Shown here in pieces: positions 29,541-37,520 of a stretch of DNA of 64,000 nucleotides. The translations under genes were made by a program, and so were the position numbers. The first letter of the stretch is position 1. Each line of letters opens with the position of its first letter. Under the pieces are notes generated by a model. The model saw only the letters and a program-made list of their open reading frames with translations, was not told the DNA's origin and ran no database searches. The DNA is from Candidatus Fredericiella danica (GTDB lineage Bacteria; Chloroflexota; Anaerolineae; Caldilineales; Caldilineaceae): positions 29,990 through 93,989 of the forward strand of contig JADJPH010000025.1 of assembly GCA_016713335.1 (NCBI GenBank), given 5' to 3'.

Positions 29541-32500
29541 GGGGCTTCGCCCTTGCCGACCCAAGGCAAATGGATGAGGTCAGGCCAGGTAAAGCGAAAT
29601 GGCACGACCTCGCTCTGTGTCTGGATGCGATTGTGGTGGTGTAGCAATAGGATCCCCAACGGCGGGTGACTCGCGTAGCCGCTGGGATCGAGCGTGACGT
29701 ACAGCACCGATTCCGGATCGACTGCATAAGGGGGAGCGCTAGCCGGCCCTTCAAACGCCAGGGCCGGCAGCATCGCATCATAGCGAAGGTGGGGTGTCAC
29801 GTCGACCGTGCCTTTGCCGTCTGACGCGCCGTCCATGCTAAATGTCTCCACCCAATAGACGAATTCCCCATGCAACGCCAGCCCGCCTGATCCGATTGGC
29901 GCAGACAGCACCATTGCGCGGCGGAAGAAAACTCCTGGGTCCTGATCGTTGCTGGCAACGCCGCCCAGAGGCATGGATGACGTTGCGCCCGTGCTGATGT
30001 TGCGCAGCACACTCATATAGCGGTCGGAAGGAGTTGGCGGCCAGGCGCCAGTTGAGACTGCATTGCCGTTTGACAATAAGTAGTCAGCGGCGCCATCTCG
30101 GTCCGTATCGATTGCAATGCGGAATTGAACTTCGTTTGGCGTTGACCAGGATGCATAGGTGGTCAACCCGAAGTAGATGACTTTGGCGCCGGAATCGCCT
30201 GCGGCGTTGACGCCAACCCCGACAAATTGCAGATCGGCATGACCGAGGGGTGCTGCACCTGCTGCATTGGCGCCGATTGGAAGTTGCGGGCTGCGCAGTT
30301 GCAATGCTAATGGCGTTAACAGGGGAACAACGTTGGTTGGTGGCGTCCCGCTGCGCAGCCCGATACCTTGCAGGTTAAGCGGTTGGCGCAGGCCGCGATC
30401 AAAATCCACCACGGCCTGCTGCACGGCAAGTTCCGCAGCCGGACGCGGCGCCGCATAGATCGGCACATGGATGAGCGCATCCTGTGACAGCAACTGGCCA
30501 TGCGAAAACCCAGTTGGCGCGGCCTCGCTTTGGAGAACGAATTGCAGCACCCCACCGGTAAGCCACAGTGCTTCTTTTGCATCCAACTGGATCGTGCCCG
30601 TGATCTGCGCTGTGGGCGACGCCGTCGTTTTGACCCACAAGCGGTGCAGCGGCGTGCTTTCGGCCAGGTCGCGGCCAAGCGCCAGGGTGGCCGTCTGCGC
30701 CAGTTGCGCCGCGATGGCGTCGAGTTCGATTGTGTATCGAAGCGTGTGCGAGATGGCGTCAAAGGTGGCCATTGCTGTGGAGTCGCCCACAGCGCCGGTA
30801 TGGGCAGCGGCTAACGTGACCGTGAACGGCGCGTGCTCCGGCCAGAGATAGAGATGACCGGATTCTTCGGCGAGCCAGGAGCGATCCACCGTTCCCACTG
30901 GCGCCATAGTTGAATCGCCGATGTGTTGCAACTGCGCTGCGTCAGCCTCGAAAATGAGATCGACTTGCTCACGCACTCCTGGGGCTACGGTCACGCGTTG
31001 CCTCTCGCTTTTCACGGTGGCGCCGGGCAGGTCGAGGACCGGATAGTAGATTGGTGTGAAGCTCACCGGATCATTGCCCTCATTCACGACTGCAAGGGGT
31101 TTGATGGCCGTGTACATGCCGGTGACTTCAGGCGCCCCGAAGCTGATGCTCACACGGCCCGGCTCCGCGGCGTTCATCGCCAGCACACTGGTTTGGGCGG
31201 CGCGGGTGAGATCGATCCGGCCTGCGCCAATGCGGGGTGGGGCATAGAGCGTTGACGTCAATGGATCATTGGTCCGCACCAATGGCATGGCCGTATTCAT
31301 CGCGGCGGCCTTGATCTCTTCCGCAGACCAGGTGGGGTGGAGTTGGTGCAGAAGGGCGACTGCGCCCGCGACGTGGGGGGCCGCCATGGAGGTGCCTGAG
31401 TTGCCGATGCCTAAGCTGCCGGTGCCGGATGATGCCGAAAAGATGCCGACGCCCGGTGCGGCCAGATCCGGCTTCAATGCTACATCACGCCGGCGCGGGC
31501 CACGCGAGGTAAAGGTGGGCAGAATATCTGACCCGGCCGCCGGCCCTGACGCAGCCCAACGATGGTGGTCGGAGGCGGCGACGCTGATCGCACTGTCCGC
31601 GGTTGCGGGCGAGCCGGTGACCAGGTGGCTGTCGCCACGATTACCGGCTGAGGCCACGACGATGATCCCCGCAGCGGCAGCATTGTCGACCGCCATTGCA
31701 GACGGATCATCGCGCAGCCCGTAGGGTGATCCCAAGGACAGGTTGATGACGTCCATGCGATCCGAAAAATCGCCGTCCCCATTGGGGTCGACCGCCCACT
31801 CAATGGCGAGTTCCGTCAGATTTGTGCTGCCGGTGCAGCCAAACACTTTCAGCGCGAAGATATCGGCGCGAGGCGCAACGCCGGGGCCGATTTTGAACGG
31901 CTGCAGATTGGAATCGGACGAGTAAGGACCGCCATAGGTGGCTCCGGACGCGTCGACGCCACTGCCGGCGGCGGTGCCGGCGACATGGGTGCCGTGGCCG
32001 TAGCAATCCATGGGGTCGGGGTCTGGCTGGGGGATCGGCCGGAAAATCGGGCTGGACGGGTTGGCGTCGTAGAGATTGCCGGCGAAGTCGTAGCCGCCAA
32101 CGATCCGCGGCCCTGGAAAGCCGGGGACATCACCGAGCCGTGTGGTGTCATTTGCGAGATAACCCGACCCGGGGCCGGCGAAGTCCACATGCAGATAGTC
32201 AATGCCCGTATCAATAATCGCAATGCGCACCCCTTCGCCGCGAACGCCCAGTTGGGCGCCATCTTGCCAAAGCGCCGGTGCGCCGATATAGGGGACACTG
32301 GTGACGTTGTCAGGTGTCATGGGCGCCAGCCAATGGACCGCCTTTACGCCGGGCAGATCGTGCAGACGGCCGCGCAGGCTTGCAGGTGCGAGCACTGCTA
32401 CCCCATTGTAGACACGCTGTACGGTGTACAGGACCGGCACCCCCATTGTCTTCAGGTGGGCGCGGAGTGCTGCTTGCGCAGCTTCGAGCGTGGCGATCTG

Positions 32501-32728
32501 GCGCTGCGTGGTGAACACCGCCTCGGCCGCGCTCGTTGCTGTGCCGGCGCGTTGTGCGGCGAAGATCTGCGCCGCGGGGGCGCCGTCCAGTTCCAGCATC
32601 CAGGCCAGTTGCAGCTCTCCCGCATCGGCCGCACTGGCGCGCCGGCTGAAGGGTGGTAAGCAAGCGCCTGCCACCAGGATCAGGAGCAACACAATTGGAC
32701 CGAGCCGGCGGGTGTAAACAGTGATCAT
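29537..32728 (-). CDS. Secreted subtilisin-like serine protease (S8 family)
   Basis: An exported protease of 1063 residues. A signal segment (PIVLLLILVAGAC) is followed by an inhibitor-like propeptide (about 45-140) and the S8 domain. The triad is Asp173 (AIIDTGID), His245 (YGHGTHVAGT) and Ser447 (NSGTSMAAPHVAG). About 550 residues of beta-rich sequence follow, with no membrane anchor seen. The open frame continues far upstream, but that part lies antisense to the phosphoribosyltransferase gene, so I start at ATG 32728; ATG 32746 is the alternative. The first hydrophobic stretch could also be a lipoprotein signal with Cys23. Confidence 0.9.
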   Translation of the reverse strand: MITVYTRRLGPIVLLLILVAGACLPPFSRRASAADAGELQLAWMLELDGAPAAQIFAAQRAGTATSAAEAVFTTQRQIATLEAAQAALRAHLKTMGVPVLYTVQRVYNGVAVLAPASLRGRLHDLPGVKAVHWLAPMTPDNVTSVPYIGAPALWQDGAQLGVRGEGVRIAIIDTGIDYLHVDFAGPGSGYLANDTTRLGDVPGFPGPRIVGGYDFAGNLYDANPSSPIFRPIPQPDPDPMDCYGHGTHVAGTAAGSGVDASGATYGGPYSSDSNLQPFKIGPGVAPRADIFALKVFGCTGSTNLTELAIEWAVDPNGDGDFSDRMDVINLSLGSPYGLRDDPSAMAVDNAAAAGIIVVASAGNRGDSHLVTGSPATADSAISVAASDHHRWAASGPAAGSDILPTFTSRGPRRRDVALKPDLAAPGVGIFSASSGTGSLGIGNSGTSMAAPHVAGAVALLHQLHPTWSAEEIKAAAMNTAMPLVRTNDPLTSTLYAPPRIGAGRIDLTRAAQTSVLAMNAAEPGRVSISFGAPEVTGMYTAIKPLAVVNEGNDPVSFTPIYYPVLDLPGATVKSERQRVTVAPGVREQVDLIFEADAAQLQHIGDSTMAPVGTVDRSWLAEESGHLYLWPEHAPFTVTLAAAHTGAVGDSTAMATFDAISHTLRYTIELDAIAAQLAQTATLALGRDLAESTPLHRLWVKTTASPTAQITGTIQLDAKEALWLTGGVLQFVLQSEAAPTGFSHGQLLSQDALIHVPIYAAPRPAAELAVQQAVVDFDRGLRQPLNLQGIGLRSGTPPTNVVPLLTPLALQLRSPQLPIGANAAGAAPLGHADLQFVGVGVNAAGDSGAKVIYFGLTTYASWSTPNEVQFRIAIDTDRDGAADYLLSNGNAVSTGAWPPTPSDRYMSVLRNISTGATSSMPLGGVASNDQDPGVFFRRAMVLSAPIGSGGLALHGEFVYWVETFSMDGASDGKGTVDVTPHLRYDAMLPALAFEGPASAPPYAVDPESVLYVTLDPSGYASHPPLGILLLHHHNRIQTQSEVVPFRFTWPDLIHLPWVGKGEAP

Positions 32729-32817
32729 AGGCGTCCATTGGATCATCGTAGGCAAAGATCGCGTTCCTTCGATCATATCATGGGCGGCGCTTGAGCGGGT
32801 ATCCGCCTCGATTTGTT

Positions 32818-32847
32818 TTGACCGAGCTTGGATACGGATAGTACAAT
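32818..32847 (+). promoter_or_regulatory. Promoter of the phosphoribosyltransferase gene
   Basis: TTGACC (32818-32823) and TACAAT (32842-32847), spacer 18 bases, 5 of 6 matches in each box. The gene starts at 32888, 40 bases downstream. Confidence 0.6.
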
Positions 32848-32887
32848 AGAGCGCCGCAAACTTTTCCAGAGATTGGGAGTCGTTTTG

Positions 32888-33388
32888 ATGAAACATGTTT
32901 ACCTGTCGTGGCATGAGTTTGAAGAACTGGTCAGCCAGCTCATCTTCAAGTTGAATACACCTTATGATGCCATCCTTTCGATTACGCGTGGTGGGATCAT
33001 TCCCGGCGGCATGATCGCCGAGGCGTTGAAGATGAAGGATGTCCTCACGGCTGCGGTTTTGTTCCCGGAGGATCCGAGCCAGCGCACGACCCTGAGTTGG
33101 CCAAAGTTCCAGCAGTTTCCATCCGACAACCTGATCACAGGGCGCAAGATTCTGGTGGTCGACAATTTGTGGTATCAGGGGCGCACGATCATGGCAGTCA
33201 AGGGGCGCATCGAGATTGCCGGCGGTTTTCCAGAACTTGCGGTCCTCCACTGGAAGCAATCGAGCAGTTTCTTCCCGGATGCCGCGCCCGATTACTACGC
33301 GGAGATCACCGAAGAATTCATCCACTACCCATGGCAACGAATCGATGACTCGGACTACCGGGTCAAAGCAACGCCCGTGCTCTCTTAA
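32888..33388 (+). CDS. Phosphoribosyltransferase of the hypoxanthine/xanthine type
   Basis: A 166-residue type I PRTase fold. ILSITRGGIIPGGMIAEAL is the N-terminal PRPP/pyrophosphate loop, as in archaeal-type purine PRTases. The PRPP-binding motif reads ILVVDNLWYQGRT, with Asn at the second acidic position where most PRTases have Asp or Glu. ATG 32888 has GGGAG 7 bases upstream; a longer frame starts at 32828. It probably salvages a purine base, but the changed motif makes a regulatory or unusual-substrate role possible. Confidence 0.8.
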   Translation: MKHVYLSWHEFEELVSQLIFKLNTPYDAILSITRGGIIPGGMIAEALKMKDVLTAAVLFPEDPSQRTTLSWPKFQQFPSDNLITGRKILVVDNLWYQGRTIMAVKGRIEIAGGFPELAVLHWKQSSSFFPDAAPDYYAEITEEFIHYPWQRIDDSDYRVKATPVLS

Positions 33389-33419
33389 TGCCGGAACTGT
33401 TTGAGACGAGGAGCATCCC

Positions 33420-34079
33420 GTGGAACCCACCTTGACAGACGCTTCGCCTGCCGCCGCGCGGTTGCCCGAAATCATCAAACGGCTCCGCATTGCACATCCG
33501 GATGCAACATGTGCGCTCGATCACCGGAATGCATTGGAACTGCTGGTGGCGACCATCCTCTCGGCGCAGTGCACCGATGAGCGCGTCAACAAAGTGACGC
33601 CTGCGCTCTTTGCGCGCTATCCTGACGCCCAGGCATTTGCTGAAGCCGATCGCGAAGAACTTGAGCAGGCGATCCACTCGACCGGGTTCTATCGCAACAA
33701 GGCGAAGAACATTCAGGAAGCGTGTGGGCGGATCGTGGTTACGTATGGCGGGCAAGTGCCGGCCACAATGGAAGAGTTGTTGACGCTCGCAGGGGTTGCC
33801 AGGAAGACCGCCAATGTTGTGCTGGGCAATGAATTCGGGATTGCCGATGGGGTCGTGGTGGACACGCATGTGAAGCGACTCTCCCAACGGCTGGCGCTGA
33901 GCAAGCAGTCGGATCCTGACAAGATTGAGAAGGACCTGATGGCGCTGACGCCGCGTGACGAGTGGATCGACCTGTCGAACCTATTGATCTTCCACGGACG
34001 TCGTGTCTGTGACGCCAAAAAGCCAAACTGCGCCGCATGCACGATTTCAAGCCTATGCCCTTCCGCAACCGGGCGTTGA
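33420..34079 (+). CDS. nth: Endonuclease III (DNA glycosylase/AP lyase)
   Basis: Nth removes oxidised pyrimidines and cuts the abasic site in base-excision repair. The 219-residue protein is full length. The helix-hairpin-helix LAGVARKTANVVL carries the catalytic Lys129, and Asp148 follows in VVVDTHVKR. The 4Fe-4S cluster cysteines are Cys197, 204, 207 and 213 with the standard C-X6-C-X2-C-X5-C spacing. The start is GTG 33420 with GAGGAG upstream. It is 31 bases after the PRTase gene and 38 bases before the next gene, so all three may be cotranscribed. Confidence 0.95.
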   Translation: MEPTLTDASPAAARLPEIIKRLRIAHPDATCALDHRNALELLVATILSAQCTDERVNKVTPALFARYPDAQAFAEADREELEQAIHSTGFYRNKAKNIQEACGRIVVTYGGQVPATMEELLTLAGVARKTANVVLGNEFGIADGVVVDTHVKRLSQRLALSKQSDPDKIEKDLMALTPRDEWIDLSNLLIFHGRRVCDAKKPNCAACTISSLCPSATGR

Positions 34080-34117
34080 TTTCAACGTCACTCGACTTCG
34101 CATTCTAGGAGAAAGCT

Positions 34118-35005
34118 GTGCCAGCTCCCGTACCGCCCGGGTTCACCCGTGGACCAATCTTGTTCTTTGGACCACTCCTTCATCGGCGCCATAGCGATCG
34201 GCTTTTGCAGAGCTTTTGGGATGAGGCGGGCAGTTACGGCGCGCGCATCCTGATTGTATCAACGGTACAGAATCGGCCCGCCACCGACCAACTGCGTGAA
34301 TGGTTTGGCGCCGCCGAGGTGGATTCGCTCGAGGTCATCTCGATCCATGAACGGCGCGATGCCATGGAACCGCGCCTTGCCGAGATCATTGAGAATGCCA
34401 CGGGGATCATCGTAACCGATGCCAGCCCGCTGCGTTTTACGAGCCTATTGGGTGGAACGCCGGTGGCGCAGGCCATTCGGCGCGCCAATGCGCGTGGCCG
34501 CGCGGTGTGTGGTATTGGGCGGGGCGGGGCGGTGTTGTGCCAGCACATGATCGCCTACGACCACCGTAGCGAAATGCCGGGGCCTTTCCTGCACAGGTCG
34601 CTCATTCAGTTTGCACCGGGTCTTGTCATTATCAACCGTGTTGCATTTGACTGCGATGAGGAGCCCGGCAGCCATTTCCGCACGCATCTGAGCCGCCTGC
34701 TTACGGCGGTTGCCTACAACCCATTTCTGGTGGGCATTGCCCTGGACCCTGACACCGGCGCCGTCGTCTATCCAAACTCAACATTGGAAGTGTTTGGCGC
34801 CGGGAGCGCCCTGATCGTAGACGGCTGGCAGATCACCCACACGGACCTGCATGAGCATCAAGAAGAGCACCCCATGAGCGTGTTGGGGGCGCAGCTTCAC
34901 CTACTCAGCCAGGGATACACCTATAACCTGGATACACATACGCCGCACAGACCTCCCGATACTGAGATTCCCAGGGCGGGGTACGAGGCCTACACCTCGT
35001 TCTAG
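34118..35005 (+). CDS. Cyanophycinase-like (S51 fold) protein lacking the catalytic serine
   Basis: A 295-residue protein similar to cyanophycinases, which cleave the storage polymer cyanophycin to beta-Asp-Arg. The family stretch FTSLLGGTPV and the C-terminal AVAYNPFLVGIALDPDTGAV are recognisable. At the nucleophile elbow, where the family has GTSAGA, this protein has GIGRGG (132-137), so the serine is replaced by glycine. The surrounding helix (AVLCQHMIAYD) is conserved. It is therefore probably not a peptidase and could be a binding or structural homologue. GTG 34118 has AGGAGAAAG upstream. Confidence 0.75.
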   Translation: MPAPVPPGFTRGPILFFGPLLHRRHSDRLLQSFWDEAGSYGARILIVSTVQNRPATDQLREWFGAAEVDSLEVISIHERRDAMEPRLAEIIENATGIIVTDASPLRFTSLLGGTPVAQAIRRANARGRAVCGIGRGGAVLCQHMIAYDHRSEMPGPFLHRSLIQFAPGLVIINRVAFDCDEEPGSHFRTHLSRLLTAVAYNPFLVGIALDPDTGAVVYPNSTLEVFGAGSALIVDGWQITHTDLHEHQEEHPMSVLGAQLHLLSQGYTYNLDTHTPHRPPDTEIPRAGYEAYTSF

Positions 35006-35017
35006 CGTGTGGGATGG

Positions 35018-35428
35018 CTACCATTCCTCGATCATTTCTTCACGTTCACCCACCAGCCGGAACTGCCGTGCGCCCGGTTGATTTGGGGGCGGCGCCTGTG
35101 GCATCGAGCGCGAGGGGTAGGCAGTGGCGTCAATCATGGGCGACGGCTGCATTTGGGGTGCGGTGAGTACGATCACCGGCGCCTGGTGGGCGTAAGGGTT
35201 CATGGCATAGCGTCCGTAGCCATTGGCGTACTGTTGTTCTTCGTCATCATCCTCGTCGCGGCGGCGGCGGTTGCCCGCCATCATGAGCAAGGCCGTAGGA
35301 ACGCCCGCCAACACCCCGAAAAGCATCCCAACGGCCATTCCAACGGCGTCTGGACTCAAACGTTCGGCCACCAGCCAGGCAAAAACGGACAGCGCCATGA
35401 TCACCGTCAAAATCACAAATTTCCGCAT
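35018..35428 (-). CDS. Small membrane protein downstream of the FtsK-like motor
   Basis: A 136-residue protein starting at ATG 35428 with GGAAGGA 5 bases upstream. Two hydrophobic helices at the N-terminus (FVILTVIMALSVFAWLVAE and GMAVGMLFGVLAGVPTALLMM) are followed by a very acidic/basic patch (RRRRDEDDDEE) and a Pro/Gln-rich tail. It follows the FtsK-like gene by 28 bases. No known family is recognised. The arrangement suggests a small membrane partner for the motor. Confidence 0.7.
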   Translation of the reverse strand: MRKFVILTVIMALSVFAWLVAERLSPDAVGMAVGMLFGVLAGVPTALLMMAGNRRRRDEDDDEEQQYANGYGRYAMNPYAHQAPVIVLTAPQMQPSPMIDATAYPSRSMPQAPPPNQPGARQFRLVGEREEMIEEW

Positions 35429-35456
35429 CTGATCCTTCCTCTCTCTAATCCATTCA

Positions 35457-36595
35457 TTACTGGCGTTTTGGCCAAAACCGGCCGAGCCGATGCGCCAACG
35501 GCCGGGACGGTGCGCCCGGCAGCGGCGGCAGCCCCTGTTGGCTGACTCCGGCAGTTTCCAACGCGCGTGCCGCAGCGGGTTGCGGGCCTGATTTGAATTT
35601 TGTTGTGAGTCCCGAAAGATCTTCGGGGCCGATCCATGCGGCCTGAAAGCGCACGGTCTCGCCTTTGATGACCAGGAGAAAGTCACCTTTGCCTTCCAGC
35701 TTTTCGGCGCCGCTGTCAGCCAATCCGGTTGCATAGCGCGCTTCGTCCTTGCCCGCGACTGCTCCGACCAACCGCACTGGGAAGTTGGCCTTCATGGCGC
35801 CACCGATCAACGCGGCCGTTGGCTTCTGCGTGCACGCAACTAGATGGATGCCGGGCTCTCTGCCTCGCTGGGCGATGCGGGTCAACATCGCTTCGACGGC
35901 GCTTCCTCCGGTCTGGAGAGATCGGCCAACTCGTCGACCGCCACGACGATCGCTGGCCGCGACTCATTCATGCGGTCACGGCGTTCCATTTCGTTGACAA
36001 GCCAGCGCAGCCGATCTACCGCTGCTTCCACGGTTGTCGCCATGGCGCCCAGGGTGTGGGGCAAGCCGGCGAGCGGGCCAAACCCTCGACCCTTTGGGTC
36101 GATCAGGACGATCTGGACCTGCCCCTGACGATTGTGCATTGCCAGCGATGCGAGCAGGGTCCGCGCCAGCGCGGTTTTACCTGAGCCCGTGGTGCCGGCG
36201 ATCAGGATATGGGCGACATCCGGCGCGGGGAGGCGGAGGAGCAGCGGCGTGCCGTTTTGCTCGACGCCAAGCACGGCGGTGACGGGTGGCATCGGGGGGA
36301 GCCGCTGGCATAGAGGGAGCAACCTGACAGGCTCCGATTGTGTCCGCGGCACTTCGATTTGAATTTCGCCACCTTCACGGTAGACACGTGCTTCGCGCTT
36401 ATTTAGCGCGAGGGCGATTTCGTCGGCGAGCGCAGTCACCCTGGCAACTTTGGCGCCTAATTCCGCCACGACATGAAACCGGACGAACCGGGGCATGACT
36501 GCGCCACCGCGCACCTGCGCCTGCACTTTGTGCCGGGCAAATACGGCCTCGATTGTATCCGCCTGCATCTCCAGCGTGCGCCTGCGATATGCCAT
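35457..36595 (-). CDS. FtsK/SpoIIIE-type DNA-translocase ATPase (one frameshift)
   Basis: About 379 residues consisting almost only of a RecA-like FtsK motor: Walker A GTTGSGKT at 134-141, IVLIDPKGRGF, and Walker B VVAVDELADL. The C-terminal half has IHLVACTQKPTAALIGGAMKANFP, where FtsK proteins sense nucleotide. The N-terminal 110 residues resemble the FtsK alpha region. There is no membrane domain and no gamma domain. Near 35895 one C is missing from CCC; restoring it joins RPGGSAVEAMLTRIAQRG. A perfect consensus promoter and a LexA-like palindrome lie just upstream, so expression is probably repressed and induced. It is shorter than chromosome-segregation FtsK and may serve a different DNA-pumping job. 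Confidence 0.82.
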
Positions 36596-36642
36596 GGTGA
36601 CTCCGGGTCTATGGGCAGCCCGTTCTTCAAAGAAATCGCATA

Positions 36643-36658
36643 TAGAACAAATGTTCTA
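36643..36658. promoter_or_regulatory. LexA-like palindromic operator
   Basis: TAGAACA and TGTTCTA form 7-bp perfect arms around AA. The core GAACAAATGTTC (36645-36656) fits the Gram-positive LexA (Cheo) consensus GAAC-N4-GTTC exactly. It covers the predicted transcription start of the FtsK-like operon, a classic repressor position. Which regulator binds it is inference. Confidence 0.6.
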
Positions 36659-36663
36659 AAAGG

Positions 36664-36692
36664 ATTATAGAACATGGAATGGGGGGTGTCAA
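36664..36692 (-). promoter_or_regulatory. Perfect consensus sigma-70 promoter of the FtsK-like operon
   Basis: On the minus strand TTGACA (36692-36687) is followed by exactly 17 bases and TATAAT (36669-36664). Both boxes match 6 of 6. Transcription would start near 36657, inside the LexA-like palindrome, about 60 bases before the start codon at 36595. Confidence 0.75.
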
Positions 36693-36883
36693 TAGGCGAA
36701 TTGACGGGTGAGTTTCAAGTTATTGGGAATCATTCTGGTTAGGAGGCTTTGTCTGCTGCTGTCTGAATCACGGATTTAGCGGATCACACGGATTTCGCGG
36801 AGGCTTGGGCCCGGCATTGGCTGGGGCATTGGCGGTCTGAGTCACGGATTACCTGGACGTATACCCGTGGTACCGTCCAGGTC

Positions 36884-37090
36884 GATCGTAGGGACATCGG
36901 CATGGCCGTGTCCGTGGTCATCGACGCATCCAACCCTCACCGTCCAGGGCGATCGGTAGGGACATCGGCATGGCCGTGTCCGTGGTCATCGACGCATCCA
37001 CCCGCTACCATCTAGGGTGATCGGTAGGGACGTCGGCATGGCCGTGTCGGTGGTGGTCGATGAATACCCCGCGTACCGTTTAGGGTGATC
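36884..37090 (+). repeat. Tandem repeat of about 68 bp, three copies plus a partial one
   Basis: Copies begin with GATCG at 36884, 36951 and 37019, and a partial fourth at 37087, a period of 67-68 bases. Each contains a GGCATGGCCGTGTC core and GTGGTCATCGACGCATCC (diverged in the third copy). There is no open reading frame through it in keeping with a protein. 36693-36883 carries only degenerate CACGGATT-type short repeats. Confidence 0.8.
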
Positions 37091-37113
37091 GGTAGGCCAG
37101 CCAAAGCCAGGCG

Positions 37114-37174
37114 GTGCGTCGCACGGTGCAAATGAAGGTGGTCGAACATCCAACCCGCGCACCGTGCGTCGCAC
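37114..37174. repeat. GTGCGWCGCAC hairpin element, copy 2
   Basis: Arms 37114-37129 and 37159-37174 pair as in copy 1, with the same GGTGC/GCACC extension and a central T-T mismatch. With the flank CCAAAGCCAGGC, the whole element is the reverse complement of the one at 14697-14775, including part of the loop. Confidence 0.8.
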
Positions 37175-37212
37175 TTCGCGCCGATACCGGGAGGGGTAAC
37201 CGCATCCCCCGT

Positions 37213-37279
37213 CGCGTGCGTCGCACTGGCCCGGAGCTGCCGCCTCGATGACGTACGTTGGGCCAGTGCGACGCACGCG
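37213..37279. repeat. GTGCGWCGCAC hairpin element, copy 3
   Basis: A 20-bp perfect stem (37213-37232 with 37260-37279) and a 27-base loop. Here the palindromic core is extended by TGGCCC/GGGCCA, a different but still fully paired second stem. It directly follows copy 2. Confidence 0.8.
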
Positions 37280-37308
37280 CTCGCAGCAGCCAAAGCCAGG
37301 CACTGCCG

Positions 37309-37383
37309 TGTCCCTACCGATCGCCCTAAACGGTGAGGAGATGGATGCGTCGATGACCACGGACACGGCGGTGCCGATGTCCC
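37309..37383 (-). repeat. Inverted copy of the 68-bp repeat
   Basis: The complement of the 68-bp unit (CTACCGATCGCCCTAAACGG, then GATGCGTCGATGACCACGG) appears once here, downstream of the two hairpins. Repeat array and inverted copy thus bracket the hairpins. 37384-37520 shows nothing else recognisable. Confidence 0.75.
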
Positions 37384-37520
37384 GACGATGGTATTCGTTG
37401 GTGACCCCGGGCACGATATTGCCGGTGCCCATCGAATACAAGGCAATGGCAGAATTGGGGATATCGCCATTGGTGAAGAGAATAGGAGCGTATCTGGGAA
37501 ACACGTGATGACCAAATCAA

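Noticed and set aside
32729..33490. N-terminal extension of the subtilase frame to 33490
   Set aside because: It lies fully antisense to a well-supported phosphoribosyltransferase gene and would put the signal peptide 250 residues inside the protein.
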